A DNA stretch of 64,000 nucleotides, from contig NZ_CANLBK010000001.1 of the NCBI RefSeq assembly GCF_947488835.1, forward strand, positions 744,001 to 808,000, in the 5' to 3' direction. Below the pieces are notes generated by a model. The model searched no databases. It was not told the DNA's origin and worked only from the letters and a program-made list of their open reading frames with translations. Position numbers and translations under genes: made by a program. Shown in pieces: positions 9,361 through 19,017 of this stretch (position 1 is its first letter; each line of letters starts with the position of its first letter). The DNA is from an uncultured Marinobacter sp. (GTDB lineage Bacteria; Pseudomonadota; Gammaproteobacteria; Pseudomonadales; Oleiphilaceae).

Positions 9361-10704
9361 TTACTTCGACTGGAATTGATTACGACCGCGACCGATGGCG
9401 TAGTAAATCAATCCGTGGCGATCCAATATTTCCGGCTCGTAAAGATTTCGGCCGTCAAATATGACAGGCTCGCGCAGTGTAGATTTGATGGCGTCGAAAT
9501 CCGGAGAACGGAATTCTTTCCACTCCGTACAAATCGCCAGTACGTCTGCACCGCGAAGTGTCTGCTCTTTCGTACCGCAAAGCGTCAAACCTTCGTGATC
9601 ACCGTAGATGCGCTGGGTTTCTTCCATGGATTCCGGATCAAACGCCTGAACAGTAGCGCCAGCCTTCCAGAGATCTTCCATCAACGTGCGTGCTGAAGCT
9701 TCGCGCATGTCGTCGGTATTTGGCTTGAACGCCAAACCCCAGATTGCGACGACCTTCCCTTTCAAGTCGCCATCGAAATAATGGCTGATCTTGTCAAACA
9801 GCACGTGCTTCTGAGCGTAGTTCACTGCTTCTACAGCATTGAGCAAACGGGCATCGTACCCGGAGTTTGCAGCGGTCCGGGCCAGCGCCTGAACATCTTT
9901 GGGAAAACACGATCCACCGTAACCACAACCCGGATAGATAAAGTGGTAACCGATCCGCGGGTCTGAGCCTATGCCGCGGCGGACCGCTTCAATATCGGCA
10001 CCCAAACGCTCAGCCAGGTTGGCTATCTCGTTCATGAAACTGATTTTGGTCGCCAGCATGGAGTTGGCTGCGTACTTGGTCAGTTCGGCAGAGCGGATAT
10101 CCATGAAAATCATACGATCGTGGCTACGGTTGAACGGGTAATACACTTCCCGCAGCAGGTCCGCTGCCTTTTCGCTATCCGTGCCGATGATGATGCGGTC
10201 GGGCTTCATAAAATCGTTGATCGCCGCGCCTTCCTTGAGGAACTCGGGGTTGGAAACCACATCAAACTCGAGGTCCAGACCACGGCTATCAAGCTGCGCT
10301 TTTACTGCGTTGGCTACCTTATCGCCAGTACCAACCGGTACCGTGGATTTATCCACGATAACTTTATAGTCGTCCATGTACTGGCCGATAGACTTGGCGA
10401 CCGCTGTCACATACTGCATATCCGCGGAGCCATCTTCATCCGGCGGTGTACCCACAGCGATGAACTGGAGCGTGCCGTGCTTCACAGCTTCCTGAACATC
10501 CGTTGTGAAGGCCAGGCGCCCGGCTTCCACCGTATGTTTTACGATGTTGTCGAGCCCGGGCTCAAAAATAGGTATCTGGCCATTCTTCAGCTTGTCGATC
10601 TTTGCCTGATCAACGTCCATGCACAGCACTTCATGGCCAACATCTGCCAGACACGCTCCGGTAACAAGCCCGACATAACCGGTACCAAAAATCGTTATTT
10701 TCAT
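9361..10704 (-). CDS. ugd: UDP-glucose 6-dehydrogenase
   Basis: 447 residues. NAD-dependent four-electron oxidation of UDP-glucose to UDP-glucuronate, a precursor for polysaccharide and LPS modification. The N-terminal Rossmann motif [18 protein letters not shown], the catalytic-Cys motif [13 protein letters not shown] (about residue 260) and the C-terminal UDP-binding domain ([22 protein letters not shown]) are all intact. It lies 37 bp downstream of galE, which supplies the same sugar-nucleotide pool. Confidence 0.96.
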   Translation of the reverse strand: MKITIFGTGYVGLVTGACLADVGHEVLCMDVDQAKIDKLKNGQIPIFEPGLDNIVKHTVEAGRLAFTTDVQEAVKHGTLQFIAVGTPPDEDGSADMQYVTAVAKSIGQYMDDYKVIVDKSTVPVGTGDKVANAVKAQLDSRGLDLEFDVVSNPEFLKEGAAINDFMKPDRIIIGTDSEKAADLLREVYYPFNRSHDRMIFMDIRSAELTKYAANSMLATKISFMNEIANLAERLGADIEAVRRGIGSDPRIGYHFIYPGCGYGGSCFPKDVQALARTAANSGYDARLLNAVEAVNYAQKHVLFDKISHYFDGDLKGKVVAIWGLAFKPNTDDMREASARTLMEDLWKAGATVQAFDPESMEETQRIYGDHEGLTLCGTKEQTLRGADVLAICTEWKEFRSPDFDAIKSTLREPVIFDGRNLYEPEILDRHGLIYYAIGRGRNQFQSK

Positions 10705-10741
10705 CCGTTAAATCCCGATATTTTAAATTAAAAACAGTCTA

Positions 10742-11737
10742 TTACTGGCCAGCCGCTTCTTTCTTCTTCTGCCAGATCGCTTCCCAGGCCAACGCAGTGC
10801 CAACAATTGTTTCCAGATTATCGTAGGCAGGCTGCCAGCCGAGGGTCTTTTTAATCAGTGCATTATCTGCCATCAACGCTCCGGGGTCACCGGCCCTGCG
10901 GCCCGTTTCAGCTACCGGAAAACCAACACCGGACTGTTTGCGAACCACATCAATCACTTCGCGCACCGTAAACCCACGACCATAACCGCAGTTCATGACT
11001 TTCGACTCGCCACCACCGGCCATATAATCCAGCGCCATAACATGGGCGCTTGCGAGGTCTTCCACGTGAATGTAATCCCGCACGCAGGTGCCATCGCTGG
11101 TGTCATAGTCTGTGCCAAAGATGCTCATGCCGTCACGCTGCCCGGTTACGCATTCACAGGCGACTTTGATCAGGTGGGTTGCTTCCGGTGTTGCCTGGCC
11201 GAGTATGCCATCCGGATTAGCGCCAGCCACATTGAAGTAGCGCAGCACAACATAATTAAGGCCAGAAGCGGCAGCCAAATCCATAATCATCCGCTCGCTC
11301 ATCATCTTGGATGCGCCATAGGGATTGATGGGGGCAAGGGGCAAATCTTCCGTAAGAACCGTCTGTTCAGGCATGCCGTAAACCGCGGCAGTTGAGGAAA
11401 ATACCATGTACGGTACTTTGAACTTATCTACTGCCTTAAGCAGATTAAGGGTGTTGCGGGTGTTGTTGCCGTAGTACTTGAGCGGGTTAGTCATAGACTC
11501 CGGCACCACAATATTGGCGGCGAAGTGCAGGACAGCTTCAAATTTGTGGTTGGAAAACACCTGATCAATCTCGGCTTCGTTGGCCAGGTCACCTACAACC
11601 AGCTCGCCGGCAGTGACAGCCCAGCGGTACCCCGTTGAGAGATTATCAAAAACGACAATATCATGGCCGGCCTCGGCCAACTGGCGCACCACATGGCTGC
11701 CGATATACCCGGCGCCGCCGGTTACAAGTACTTTCAT
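10742..11737 (-). CDS. galE: UDP-glucose 4-epimerase
   Basis: 331 residues, a short-chain dehydrogenase-fold epimerase interconverting UDP-glucose and UDP-galactose. The NAD-binding GGAGYIGSHVVRQL at the N-terminus, the catalytic Tyr-x-x-x-Lys in NPYGASKMMSERM, and the SSTAAVYG segment are present. It starts 6 bp after the tadA stop and precedes ugd, so tadA-galE-ugd may be one transcript, though tadA has no metabolic link. Confidence 0.95.
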   Translation of the reverse strand: MKVLVTGGAGYIGSHVVRQLAEAGHDIVVFDNLSTGYRWAVTAGELVVGDLANEAEIDQVFSNHKFEAVLHFAANIVVPESMTNPLKYYGNNTRNTLNLLKAVDKFKVPYMVFSSTAAVYGMPEQTVLTEDLPLAPINPYGASKMMSERMIMDLAAASGLNYVVLRYFNVAGANPDGILGQATPEATHLIKVACECVTGQRDGMSIFGTDYDTSDGTCVRDYIHVEDLASAHVMALDYMAGGGESKVMNCGYGRGFTVREVIDVVRKQSGVGFPVAETGRRAGDPGALMADNALIKKTLGWQPAYDNLETIVGTALAWEAIWQKKKEAAGQ

Positions 11738-11743
11738 GCAGAA

Positions 11744-12247
11744 CTACTCCTTCCCTGAATTCTGTTTGCGCCGTTGCCGGATTTCGGCCCGCCTACGGCT
11801 GAAAAAGTCGCTGATCACTTGGCTGCATTCATTCTGCAGGATGCCGCCCAACGTTTCCACTTGCCAGTTCAACTGTGGCTCGTCCAATGTGCGCCGTGCA
11901 GATTCAACCGCGCCGGCCTTGGGCTCGAGAGCTCCATATACAAGACGACTTATGCGACTGTGCACAATGGCGCCAACACACATGGTGCAGGGTTCTAGGG
12001 TGACGTAAAGGGTTGCCCCGGCAAGGCGGTAGTTCCCTATCCTTGCGGCCGCATCACGCAAAGCGCAAATCTCGGCGTGGGCAGTAGGGTCGCAACCGGA
12101 AATGGGCACATTGAAGCCCGAACCTAACTCTTTACCGTCGAGAACAACAACCGCACCAACCGGCACCTCTCCCAAAGACGCCCCCCGGTTTGCCAATGTA
12201 AGCGCTCGGGCCATCCAGTACTCATCACTGTTTTCTGAAGCGGGCAT
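11744..12247 (-). CDS. tadA: tRNA-specific adenosine deaminase TadA
   Basis: 167 residues. Zinc deaminase that converts A34 to inosine in tRNA-Arg(ACG). The HAEICALRDAA motif supplies the zinc His and catalytic Glu, and PCTMCVGAIVHSRI the two zinc Cys residues. A perfect TATAAT on the minus strand at 12326-12331, without a good -35, may be part of its promoter. Guanine deaminases share the fold, but the length and the DPTAHAEI and EPCTMC context favour TadA. Confidence 0.94.
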   Translation of the reverse strand: MPASENSDEYWMARALTLANRGASLGEVPVGAVVVLDGKELGSGFNVPISGCDPTAHAEICALRDAAARIGNYRLAGATLYVTLEPCTMCVGAIVHSRISRLVYGALEPKAGAVESARRTLDEPQLNWQVETLGGILQNECSQVISDFFSRRRAEIRQRRKQNSGKE

Positions 12248-12380
12248 AAATAGATCTGCTCACGAAGGTTCGGGAGGTACGCTGGTACTCTGATGACCTA
12301 GGGACGGCCCAGGCGGAGGCGAAACATTATAACCATGAGTGTGCTAATGGAAAGGCCTTATCCCAGTACGCGGAGCCGCG

Positions 12381-13313
12381 TTACATTTCTTCATGCACCT
12401 GACCATAGGCCAGCATGGCAAATAAACCTGTGCCTCCCAGGATGTTGCCAATCAGTACCGGGAAAATATGATAGCTCAGTGCGGTAAACATATTCATATC
12501 GCCATTGAGTACCAGAGTGAAAATCTCGTTTGATCCGGCAATCACATGGGTAAAACCGCCTGCTGCAATCAACCAGGTAAACATGACGATCACCAACACC
12601 TCAGACCCCTTCGCTGAAGGCAGCATCCACACCATTGCAGCAATAAAGAATCCGGATGGAATACCGCGCAGGAATGTCTCGACCGGGGTCAGCGTTGCCA
12701 AGTGATGGGATATCTCAAGAATCGCTGCGAGGGTTTCGGTGGAAATAATCCCGCTGTTAACACCCATGGCTGCGGTGAGGAATGTACCGAATAAGTTGGC
12801 TGTGAGCACAATGCCCCAAAGGCGAGCGCTACATGCAAGAAGGTTCCGCGTCGGTTTAGCCAAAACCGGCAAGACGACCGTGATGGTATTTTCAGTAAAC
12901 AGCTGAAGCCGGCACAGGATAACCAGTACAAACCCGAACGAATAACCCAAGCTTTCAATCAACGTAAGGTAGGGGTGATCCGAACCAAGATTGGAGCGAA
13001 TTATTCCTTCAACGAGAACCGAGGTCGAAATTCCGACACCCGCCGCCACACCCGACCACCAGAGTGACATTTTTGGGCGTTGCAGCTCATCTTCGCCCTC
13101 TCGCAAAACAATGGAGTAGACCGTCAGAGGTGATAAGTTGCCACGCTCAGCAACAGAATCGCGCTCCTTTGGCGTCAGAGACTTTTCACTAGGCGTTGGC
13201 GTTTGTTCGCGAGACTCTCGATCCTGCGCCTTGGCACTCGCCTCTTGATCGTCCGAAGATTTGCCGGCTTTCTTCCCGGAGGCGGCATTTCGATCGGCTT
13301 TGGCGTCACTCAT
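12381..13313 (-). CDS. Formate/nitrite transporter (FNT) family channel, YfdC-like
   Basis: 310 residues. About 90 hydrophilic, strongly charged N-terminal residues precede a six-helix FNT channel core (about 90-305): SLWWSGVAAGVGISTSVLVEG, a second helix at ESLGYSFGFVLVIL, the LFTENTITVVLPVL half-helix, GIPSGFFIAAMVWM, and the FTHVIAGSNEIF region. Length and the charged N-terminal extension match E. coli YfdC, whose substrate is not established. Formate, nitrite or another small anion is possible. It appears to be a single-gene unit, 133 bp from tadA and 141 bp from the next gene. Confidence 0.85.
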   Translation of the reverse strand: MSDAKADRNAASGKKAGKSSDDQEASAKAQDRESREQTPTPSEKSLTPKERDSVAERGNLSPLTVYSIVLREGEDELQRPKMSLWWSGVAAGVGISTSVLVEGIIRSNLGSDHPYLTLIESLGYSFGFVLVILCRLQLFTENTITVVLPVLAKPTRNLLACSARLWGIVLTANLFGTFLTAAMGVNSGIISTETLAAILEISHHLATLTPVETFLRGIPSGFFIAAMVWMLPSAKGSEVLVIVMFTWLIAAGGFTHVIAGSNEIFTLVLNGDMNMFTALSYHIFPVLIGNILGGTGLFAMLAYGQVHEEM

Positions 13314-13454
13314 TGAACTGTCCTGTGGGCATGTGAAACTGCTCCTGCCAGTGCAAGATTCAGTCGCCTGGGAACTTGCCTCAAGTAACTATAGTAGCAG
13401 TGTGCCAGAGTAATGCGTGCCGAATCCCATGGCCAGGCAAGCTAATAGCTGAAA

Positions 13455-15020
13455 CTACAGATATTTCTCGATGGGCAACAAGCTGAAGAAGCCGGATTTG
13501 AATCGCCGCCAGAATCCTGTGGCTGGCTCGTGGGTCCAGGATTGCTCTTCGCCCGCTGACCAAAGCAACTCCCCATTGGCCTCTCGGGTTACCTGCCAGC
13601 TGTTCTCCGGCGCCATTGCGGCTTCAATGTCGTGCGCAAGCTGCGCTGCCAGCTGGGGGCTGTGGATTACTAACACGGTTTCAGAATTCAGGTAGATCGA
13701 ACGCAGGTTGATATTAAGCGAACCGATGTACACGATTTTACGATCAAATACTGCGGATTTTGCATGCAAACCCACCATTCCTTCAGTGCAGAAACCCGGC
13801 ATCTTTATCCAGTTGGAGCAGGCTGCCGCATCCGGCCGCAGTTCATAAAGTTCCAGCCCATTATCGAGCATCGCTCCGCGACGGCGTGCGTAGCCCGCAT
13901 GGTTCGTGGTTAGGTCGTTTGAGGCCAGGGAATTGGTCAGGGCCAGAACGCGAACACCTCGTGCGCTGATCTGCTCCAGTATATCGAGCTGATCGTCACC
14001 CAGAATGAGATACGCGGATTCCGCCAGAATCTCCTCGTCGGTCTGCTCAACGAGTTGGAACAGCGTCTCGGCAGCGCGTTGAGGATGGTCCGTCTCCGTG
14101 TCACCATCTACCACCGGCGAATCGAACACCAGCTCCGCTTCCGCCCAAGTTATTTCGGAAAACACCTGGGCCATATACTCAAGCGCTTGAGCTGCATCTT
14201 GCGGCGGCACCTGGGTGAGCCCCGTGGTACCGGAAGCACTTGCACGTAGCTGATCCAACTGCGAGCTCAAGCCCGGCTCCTGCTCAGCATCAGGCTCTAA
14301 TTGGCGAATGGGATAGCTTGATGCGCTGTTCCAGAACGCATCAAAATTTGCAGAAAGGTCAGCAACAATCGGCCCTGCAATGAGAACATCACGGTCGCGA
14401 AAATTCGTCTGGGGGTGCAGATCGAAGTACTCATCGCCGATATTACGACCACCCATGATGCCCAAGGCGCCGTCGACTACGAAGGTCTTGTTGTGCATGC
14501 GCTGATTTAGGCGCTGAAAGTCGATTACGAAGCTCAGCCATTTACCAATGCCCGTGCGAACCGCAAAGGGATTGTAAATGGAAATCTCGATATTGGGGTG
14601 GTGGTCCAGCGCGGAGAGCGTGGTGTCGCGACCGTCCAGGTTCACATCATCGAGCAACAGCCGCACATGCACACCGCGGTCGGCAGCTGCCAAAAGACGC
14701 TGTGCCAGATAAGTCCCTGATACATCTAGGTTCCAGATGTAGTACTGAGCATCAATACTTTGTTCGGCAGTTTCTATCAGCGCAGCTCGCTGTAGAAAAG
14801 CCTCGCGGCCGGTGTCCTGAATGTAAAATCCCGAATAACCTGATTGACCCTGCAGGTGAGACTGAACCTGACGGCCCAAGCGCGTTTCACCTGGATGGTC
14901 AAACGCGTATGACAGCGACTGTTCATTTTGAGGGGGCAACTGGGCGCAGCCCTGCATAAACACGATAACAAGTAGGACAGGAATACTTCTGGCACGCAAT
15001 GCGTGCTTTGCATCGGTCAT
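13455..15020 (-). CDS. Phospholipase D superfamily lipoprotein, ClsC-like
   Basis: 521 residues. The N-terminus is a lipoprotein signal (hydrophobic run then MQGC lipobox), so it should be anchored to a membrane from the periplasm. Two HKD motifs are present: HNKTFVVDGALGIMGGRN and HAKSAVFDRKIVYIGSLN, each followed by the conserved Gly/Ser-Asn. The family contains the cardiolipin synthase ClsC and related transphosphatidylases; the exact substrate is inferred. A TTG at 15035 lacks a ribosome-binding site, so the ATG at 15020 is taken. The gene is followed by the fnt gene after 141 bp. Confidence 0.85.
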   Translation of the reverse strand: MTDAKHALRARSIPVLLVIVFMQGCAQLPPQNEQSLSYAFDHPGETRLGRQVQSHLQGQSGYSGFYIQDTGREAFLQRAALIETAEQSIDAQYYIWNLDVSGTYLAQRLLAAADRGVHVRLLLDDVNLDGRDTTLSALDHHPNIEISIYNPFAVRTGIGKWLSFVIDFQRLNQRMHNKTFVVDGALGIMGGRNIGDEYFDLHPQTNFRDRDVLIAGPIVADLSANFDAFWNSASSYPIRQLEPDAEQEPGLSSQLDQLRASASGTTGLTQVPPQDAAQALEYMAQVFSEITWAEAELVFDSPVVDGDTETDHPQRAAETLFQLVEQTDEEILAESAYLILGDDQLDILEQISARGVRVLALTNSLASNDLTTNHAGYARRRGAMLDNGLELYELRPDAAACSNWIKMPGFCTEGMVGLHAKSAVFDRKIVYIGSLNINLRSIYLNSETVLVIHSPQLAAQLAHDIEAAMAPENSWQVTREANGELLWSAGEEQSWTHEPATGFWRRFKSGFFSLLPIEKYL

Positions 15021-15097
15021 CGCCCTGCCAGACAAAAAATGTGAAAAACCATTGCCCCCTCCTCAACCGCTTACCTGCTCAGATCTGACTGACGTAT

Positions 15098-17146
15098 TTA
15101 TTCACGCCGACATCCAATCATCTCTTTTGCCGGCACAGGCTTACTGAAATGATAACCCTGAGCGACATCACACCCCAATTCGCGCAATAAGGTAAGCTGA
15201 GCCGCCGTTTCAACGCCCTCGGCAACAACTTGTAAACCCAAGCTGTGGGCCATAGCTATGGTCGCGGTTACCAGATCCCGATCCTCTTTATTTTTTGTTA
15301 TGCCACTAACAAAGCTGCGATCAATCTTCAACAGATCGAAGTCATACTGCCGCAAATAGCTTAATGATGAATAGCCTGTTCCAAAGTCATCCATTGATAA
15401 CCTGACCCCAAGCTGATGAAGTTTTCCTAGCGAATCCTCCACGTAAGATTGCCCCGCCATCAGTACGCCTTCGGTTATTTCGAACTCCAGGCGTTCGGGT
15501 CTGAGATTTTCATCCCTCAGCCTTTCTTCAACAAAACTGACCAGCTTTTTGTCTCTGAATTGTCTCGGAGAAAGGTTGACCGCCACGGTATAGCCGCTCC
15601 GTGACTCACCCTCCCACTCAACCAGGAACTGTAGCGCTTGTTCAATGACATACTTCCCAATAGGGACAATTGAACCCGTATGCTCAGCAATGGGAATAAA
15701 CTCATCAGGCCCAACATTGCCCAGTATCGGGTTGTGCCAGCGCAACAGTGCTTCAGCGCCAATAACTTTCCCATCCCTGACATCAAACTTTGGCTGATAG
15801 TATACTTCGAACTCATTCCGCTCTAATGCACCATGCAACTGCCCTTCAATCTCCATTCGGCGCATAATCATTTCATTCATTTCACGAGTAAAAAACGAAT
15901 GAGTGTTTCGGCCTGATGCTTTTGCCTGATACATTGCTATATCCGCATTTCTCAGCAAATCCGTGGCGGTATCACCATTATCGGGATAGATAGAAATCCC
16001 GATGCTCGTTGTCAGAATTAGTTCCCGCCCATCAATTCGGAAAGGCTCCCGGAAAGCCGCAAGCAAGTTTTCCACTACGTCAACCACACCCGTGCAGTCA
16101 GTCAGGGACTTCAACAAAACAATAAACTCATCGCCGCCTAAACGCCCCACCGTATCTGACTTACGAACACTCAAACTCAGCCTTTTGGCAGCCTCAACAA
16201 GCAGTTTATCCCCTACATCGTGCCCCAAGGAATCGTTAACTTTTTTAAAATCATCTATATCCAGAAAAATTACAGCAGCTTTCTCACTTTCCCTCTCCAT
16301 GTCTTTGATCATTTGGAGTAGGCGATCAAGTGACAAGAATCGATTAGGAAGAGAGGTCAGTGCATCAAAGTAAGCCTGTTTACGGATAAGTTCCGAGGCG
16401 GTGTGTTGGTCCGTTATATCCCGGACAATGGCGACAACTTGCTCATGTCTTTCCAAGCTCCTGAGCCGTGCCTCGAAGTATCTGATTTCGCCAGTAAAAT
16501 CCAGCTCATACTCGAAAGATACAACGCGGCCTGCCTCCAGTGCCTCAATGATCTTTGCCTTAAACTTTAATGCGACATTCCTGGGCAGTATGTCGGCAAT
16601 ATTATTTCCGATAATCCCCTCTGGGCGAACGTAAAGCTGATCAAATCCACCGGCATGATAATTGTTGATATTTCCATTCCCAGACATCAGTAAATACAAA
16701 TCCGGCGTAGACTCAAATACGGCGCTAAGCCAATTTTCCTTCAATGTGACTTCGGCCTGAGCTTGCTTTACGTCACCCAAACCAATATCAATGCAATACA
16801 TTTCGCATTCATTGCGCTCATTAATAAACATTGCATGGTTAGAAAACACATTGACAACTTGGCCATCTTTGCTGCGAAGCTCAAGCTCCGAGGCAGGGAT
16901 TTCGACACCCTTGTGTACCCACTCTTTATGGGCCGCGATAACGCCCTCCCGCATTATCTCTGGGATGATCAGCTCTTCCAGCCTTCTGCCCAACGCTTCT
17001 TGTGCAGTGTAGCCATAAAGTAGCTCACTACCTCTATTCCAGTAAATAACTCGGCGTTCTTCGTCATATCCTTGAACAGAAATAGCGTCCACGGCATCAA
17101 ACAATTGATGGACTGAATCCCTTGTAGCTGGCTGAGGGTTTAACAT
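15098..17146 (-). CDS. PAS-PAS-GGDEF-EAL cyclic di-GMP turnover protein
   Basis: 682 residues, no membrane segment. Two N-terminal PAS domains (about 12-125 and 137-255) precede a GGDEF domain (about 260-425) with an intact GRLGGDEFIVLL active site, and an EAL domain (about 435-680) with GAEALLRW, the DDFGTGYSSLSYLR loop-6 motif and VAEGVET. Both synthesis and breakdown of c-di-GMP look possible on motif grounds; which dominates cannot be told. The coding sequence looks visibly AT-richer than its neighbours, with runs such as aaaaatta on the plus strand, so it may have been acquired separately. It is flanked by 62 bp and 231 bp gaps, suggesting its own transcript. Confidence 0.92.
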   Translation of the reverse strand: MLNPQPATRDSVHQLFDAVDAISVQGYDEERRVIYWNRGSELLYGYTAQEALGRRLEELIIPEIMREGVIAAHKEWVHKGVEIPASELELRSKDGQVVNVFSNHAMFINERNECEMYCIDIGLGDVKQAQAEVTLKENWLSAVFESTPDLYLLMSGNGNINNYHAGGFDQLYVRPEGIIGNNIADILPRNVALKFKAKIIEALEAGRVVSFEYELDFTGEIRYFEARLRSLERHEQVVAIVRDITDQHTASELIRKQAYFDALTSLPNRFLSLDRLLQMIKDMERESEKAAVIFLDIDDFKKVNDSLGHDVGDKLLVEAAKRLSLSVRKSDTVGRLGGDEFIVLLKSLTDCTGVVDVVENLLAAFREPFRIDGRELILTTSIGISIYPDNGDTATDLLRNADIAMYQAKASGRNTHSFFTREMNEMIMRRMEIEGQLHGALERNEFEVYYQPKFDVRDGKVIGAEALLRWHNPILGNVGPDEFIPIAEHTGSIVPIGKYVIEQALQFLVEWEGESRSGYTVAVNLSPRQFRDKKLVSFVEERLRDENLRPERLEFEITEGVLMAGQSYVEDSLGKLHQLGVRLSMDDFGTGYSSLSYLRQYDFDLLKIDRSFVSGITKNKEDRDLVTATIAMAHSLGLQVVAEGVETAAQLTLLRELGCDVAQGYHFSKPVPAKEMIGCRRE

Positions 17147-17309
17147 ATCGCTAATTTGCCTGCTTTGTGGTTAGACGAATAAACCGTTACACACTCAACA
17201 CGTAACAGAGCCCAAATGCCTAATGATGTAGCCTCCAGACCGAGAGTAACAGATGATTCTGGGCACAAGCATCACCATTTCTTAACCACTTGTATGTTCC
17301 GGCAGGGAC

Positions 17310-17332
17310 AAAAAACCCCCAGCAAGTGGGGG
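17310..17332 (-). terminator. Rho-independent terminator of guaBA
   Basis: On the minus strand CCCCCA (from 17332) pairs with TGGGGG across a 5-nt loop, followed by six T (17310-17315). It lies 45 bp after the guaA stop. Confidence 0.85.
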
Positions 17333-17377
17333 TGGTGGTTAAGCATCTCTTCACTGCATCAGCAGCCAAGCAATTAA

Positions 17378-18955
17378 CTACTCCCACTCAATCGTAGCAG
17401 GAGGCTTGGAAGATACATCATAAGTTACCCGTGACACACCGCTGATCTCGTTGATAATGCGGTTAGACACAGTTTCCAGAAGATCGTACGGCAGGTGCGC
17501 CCAACGAGCTGTCATGAAGTCGACGGTTTCAACGGCGCGCAGGGCAATGACCCACTCGTAACGACGGGCATCGCCCACTACGCCCACCGATTTCACCGGA
17601 AGGAATACAGCAAACGCCTGGCTGGTCTTGTGGTAAAAGTCTGCGCGGTGCAGTTCTTCCAGGAAGATGGCATCGGCACGGCGAAGAATTTCAGCGTATT
17701 CTTTTTTCACCTCACCCAATATGCGCACGCCCAAGCCTGGCCCCGGGAACGGATGACGATAGACCATATCGTATGGCAGGCCCAGTTCGAGACCAATGCG
17801 GCGAACTTCATCTTTAAACAGTTCGCGCAGTGGCTCTACCAGCTTCAATTTCATGGTTTCCGGCAGGCCACCCACGTTATGGTGGGATTTGATCACATGG
17901 GCCTTGCCGGTTTTAGAGGCGGCCGATTCAATCACGTCCGGATAAATAGTACCTTGAGCCAGCCAGTTCACATCTTTAATGCGAGCGGCTTCTTCATCAA
18001 ATACATCAATGAAGGTATTACCAATAACCTTACGCTTCTGCTCCGGGTCGCTCACGCCTTTGAGGTTGGTCAGAAAGAGCTCTTCCGCATCAGCCCGGAT
18101 GACTTTTACACCCATGCTGTTGCCGAACATATCCATTACCTGATCACCTTCGTTGAGGCGAAGCAAGCCGTTATCAACAAACACACAGGTAAGCTGGTCG
18201 CCAATAGCCTTGTGCAGCAATGCCGCTGTCACAGAGGAATCCACGCCACCGGACAAGCCCAGAAGTACCTTGTCAGTACCCACCTGCTCGCGAATCTTGG
18301 CAACAGCATCATCCACAATCTTGGCGGGAGTCCACAAAGCTTCACAGCCACAAATGGACAGTACAAAGTGTTCAAGAATGCGTTTGCCCTGCAGGGTGTG
18401 CGTCACTTCCGGGTGAAATTGCAGCCCGTACAGGTTGCGGGATACGTCTTGCATCGCTGCAATGGGCGCGCTTTCTGTTGAGGCCAGCAGCTCGAAGCCT
18501 TCTGGCATAACAACAACTTTGTCGCCATGGCTCATCCACACGTCGAGCAGAGAGTCTCCCGTAGACGTGAGGTGGTCAGTGATGTCTTGTAGCAATGGGC
18601 CCTTGGCACGCACTTTCACCTGAGCATAGCCAAATTCACGCTTCTCTGAACTGGCAACCCGGCCACCCAGTTGCTCGGCCATGGTTTGCATGCCGTAGCA
18701 GATGCCCAGTATCGGAATGCCGCGATCAAACAGCCCCTCCGGGGCGCGCGGGCAATCCAGCTCTGTCACCGATTCAGGACCACCGGCCAGCAAAATACCT
18801 TTCGGGTTGAACTCTTTCAGTTCTTCATCAGTAATATCAAATGCGCGAACTTCGCAGTAAACACCTATTTCGCGCACACGGCGTGCAATTAGCTGAGTGT
18901 ACTGAGAACCAAAATCCAGAATCAGGATACGGTGGTCGTGAATGTTATTGGCCAT
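17378..18955 (-). CDS. guaA: GMP synthase (glutamine-hydrolysing)
   Basis: 525 residues, same as E. coli. Converts XMP to GMP. The N-terminal class I glutamine amidotransferase domain (about 1-205) has the nucleophile motif [12 protein letters not shown] and the His-Glu pair in [10 protein letters not shown]. The ATP-pyrophosphatase domain carries the P-loop [10 protein letters not shown], and the C-terminal dimerisation domain ends PPATIEWE. It follows guaB by 62 bp in a guaBA operon with its own terminator. GAGG precedes the ATG by 5 nt. Confidence 0.98.
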   Translation of the reverse strand: MANNIHDHRILILDFGSQYTQLIARRVREIGVYCEVRAFDITDEELKEFNPKGILLAGGPESVTELDCPRAPEGLFDRGIPILGICYGMQTMAEQLGGRVASSEKREFGYAQVKVRAKGPLLQDITDHLTSTGDSLLDVWMSHGDKVVVMPEGFELLASTESAPIAAMQDVSRNLYGLQFHPEVTHTLQGKRILEHFVLSICGCEALWTPAKIVDDAVAKIREQVGTDKVLLGLSGGVDSSVTAALLHKAIGDQLTCVFVDNGLLRLNEGDQVMDMFGNSMGVKVIRADAEELFLTNLKGVSDPEQKRKVIGNTFIDVFDEEAARIKDVNWLAQGTIYPDVIESAASKTGKAHVIKSHHNVGGLPETMKLKLVEPLRELFKDEVRRIGLELGLPYDMVYRHPFPGPGLGVRILGEVKKEYAEILRRADAIFLEELHRADFYHKTSQAFAVFLPVKSVGVVGDARRYEWVIALRAVETVDFMTARWAHLPYDLLETVSNRIINEISGVSRVTYDVSSKPPATIEWE

Positions 18956-19017
18956 AGAGTCCTCGAAAAAAATAAGCTGTGCGGCCCAGATCTGAGCCGC
19001 ACTCAGGCAGTCTGTTC

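Noticed and set aside
10120-10731. 203-codon plus-strand frame opposite ugd
   Set aside because: Antisense shadow of ugd; His/Arg-rich product unlike any family.
12368-12381. acgcg-gagc-cgcgt hairpin as terminator of the FNT gene
   Set aside because: It overlaps the stop codon and has no T tract; likely chance.
13455-15020. Phospholipase-D gene with the FNT gene as a toxin-type or defence pair
   Set aside because: The lipobox and ClsC-like HKD motifs fit a membrane phospholipid enzyme, and the 141-bp gap argues against one operon.
17495-18481. 328-codon plus-strand frame opposite guaA
   Set aside because: Antisense shadow of a highly conserved gene; no ribosome site and no recognisable domain.
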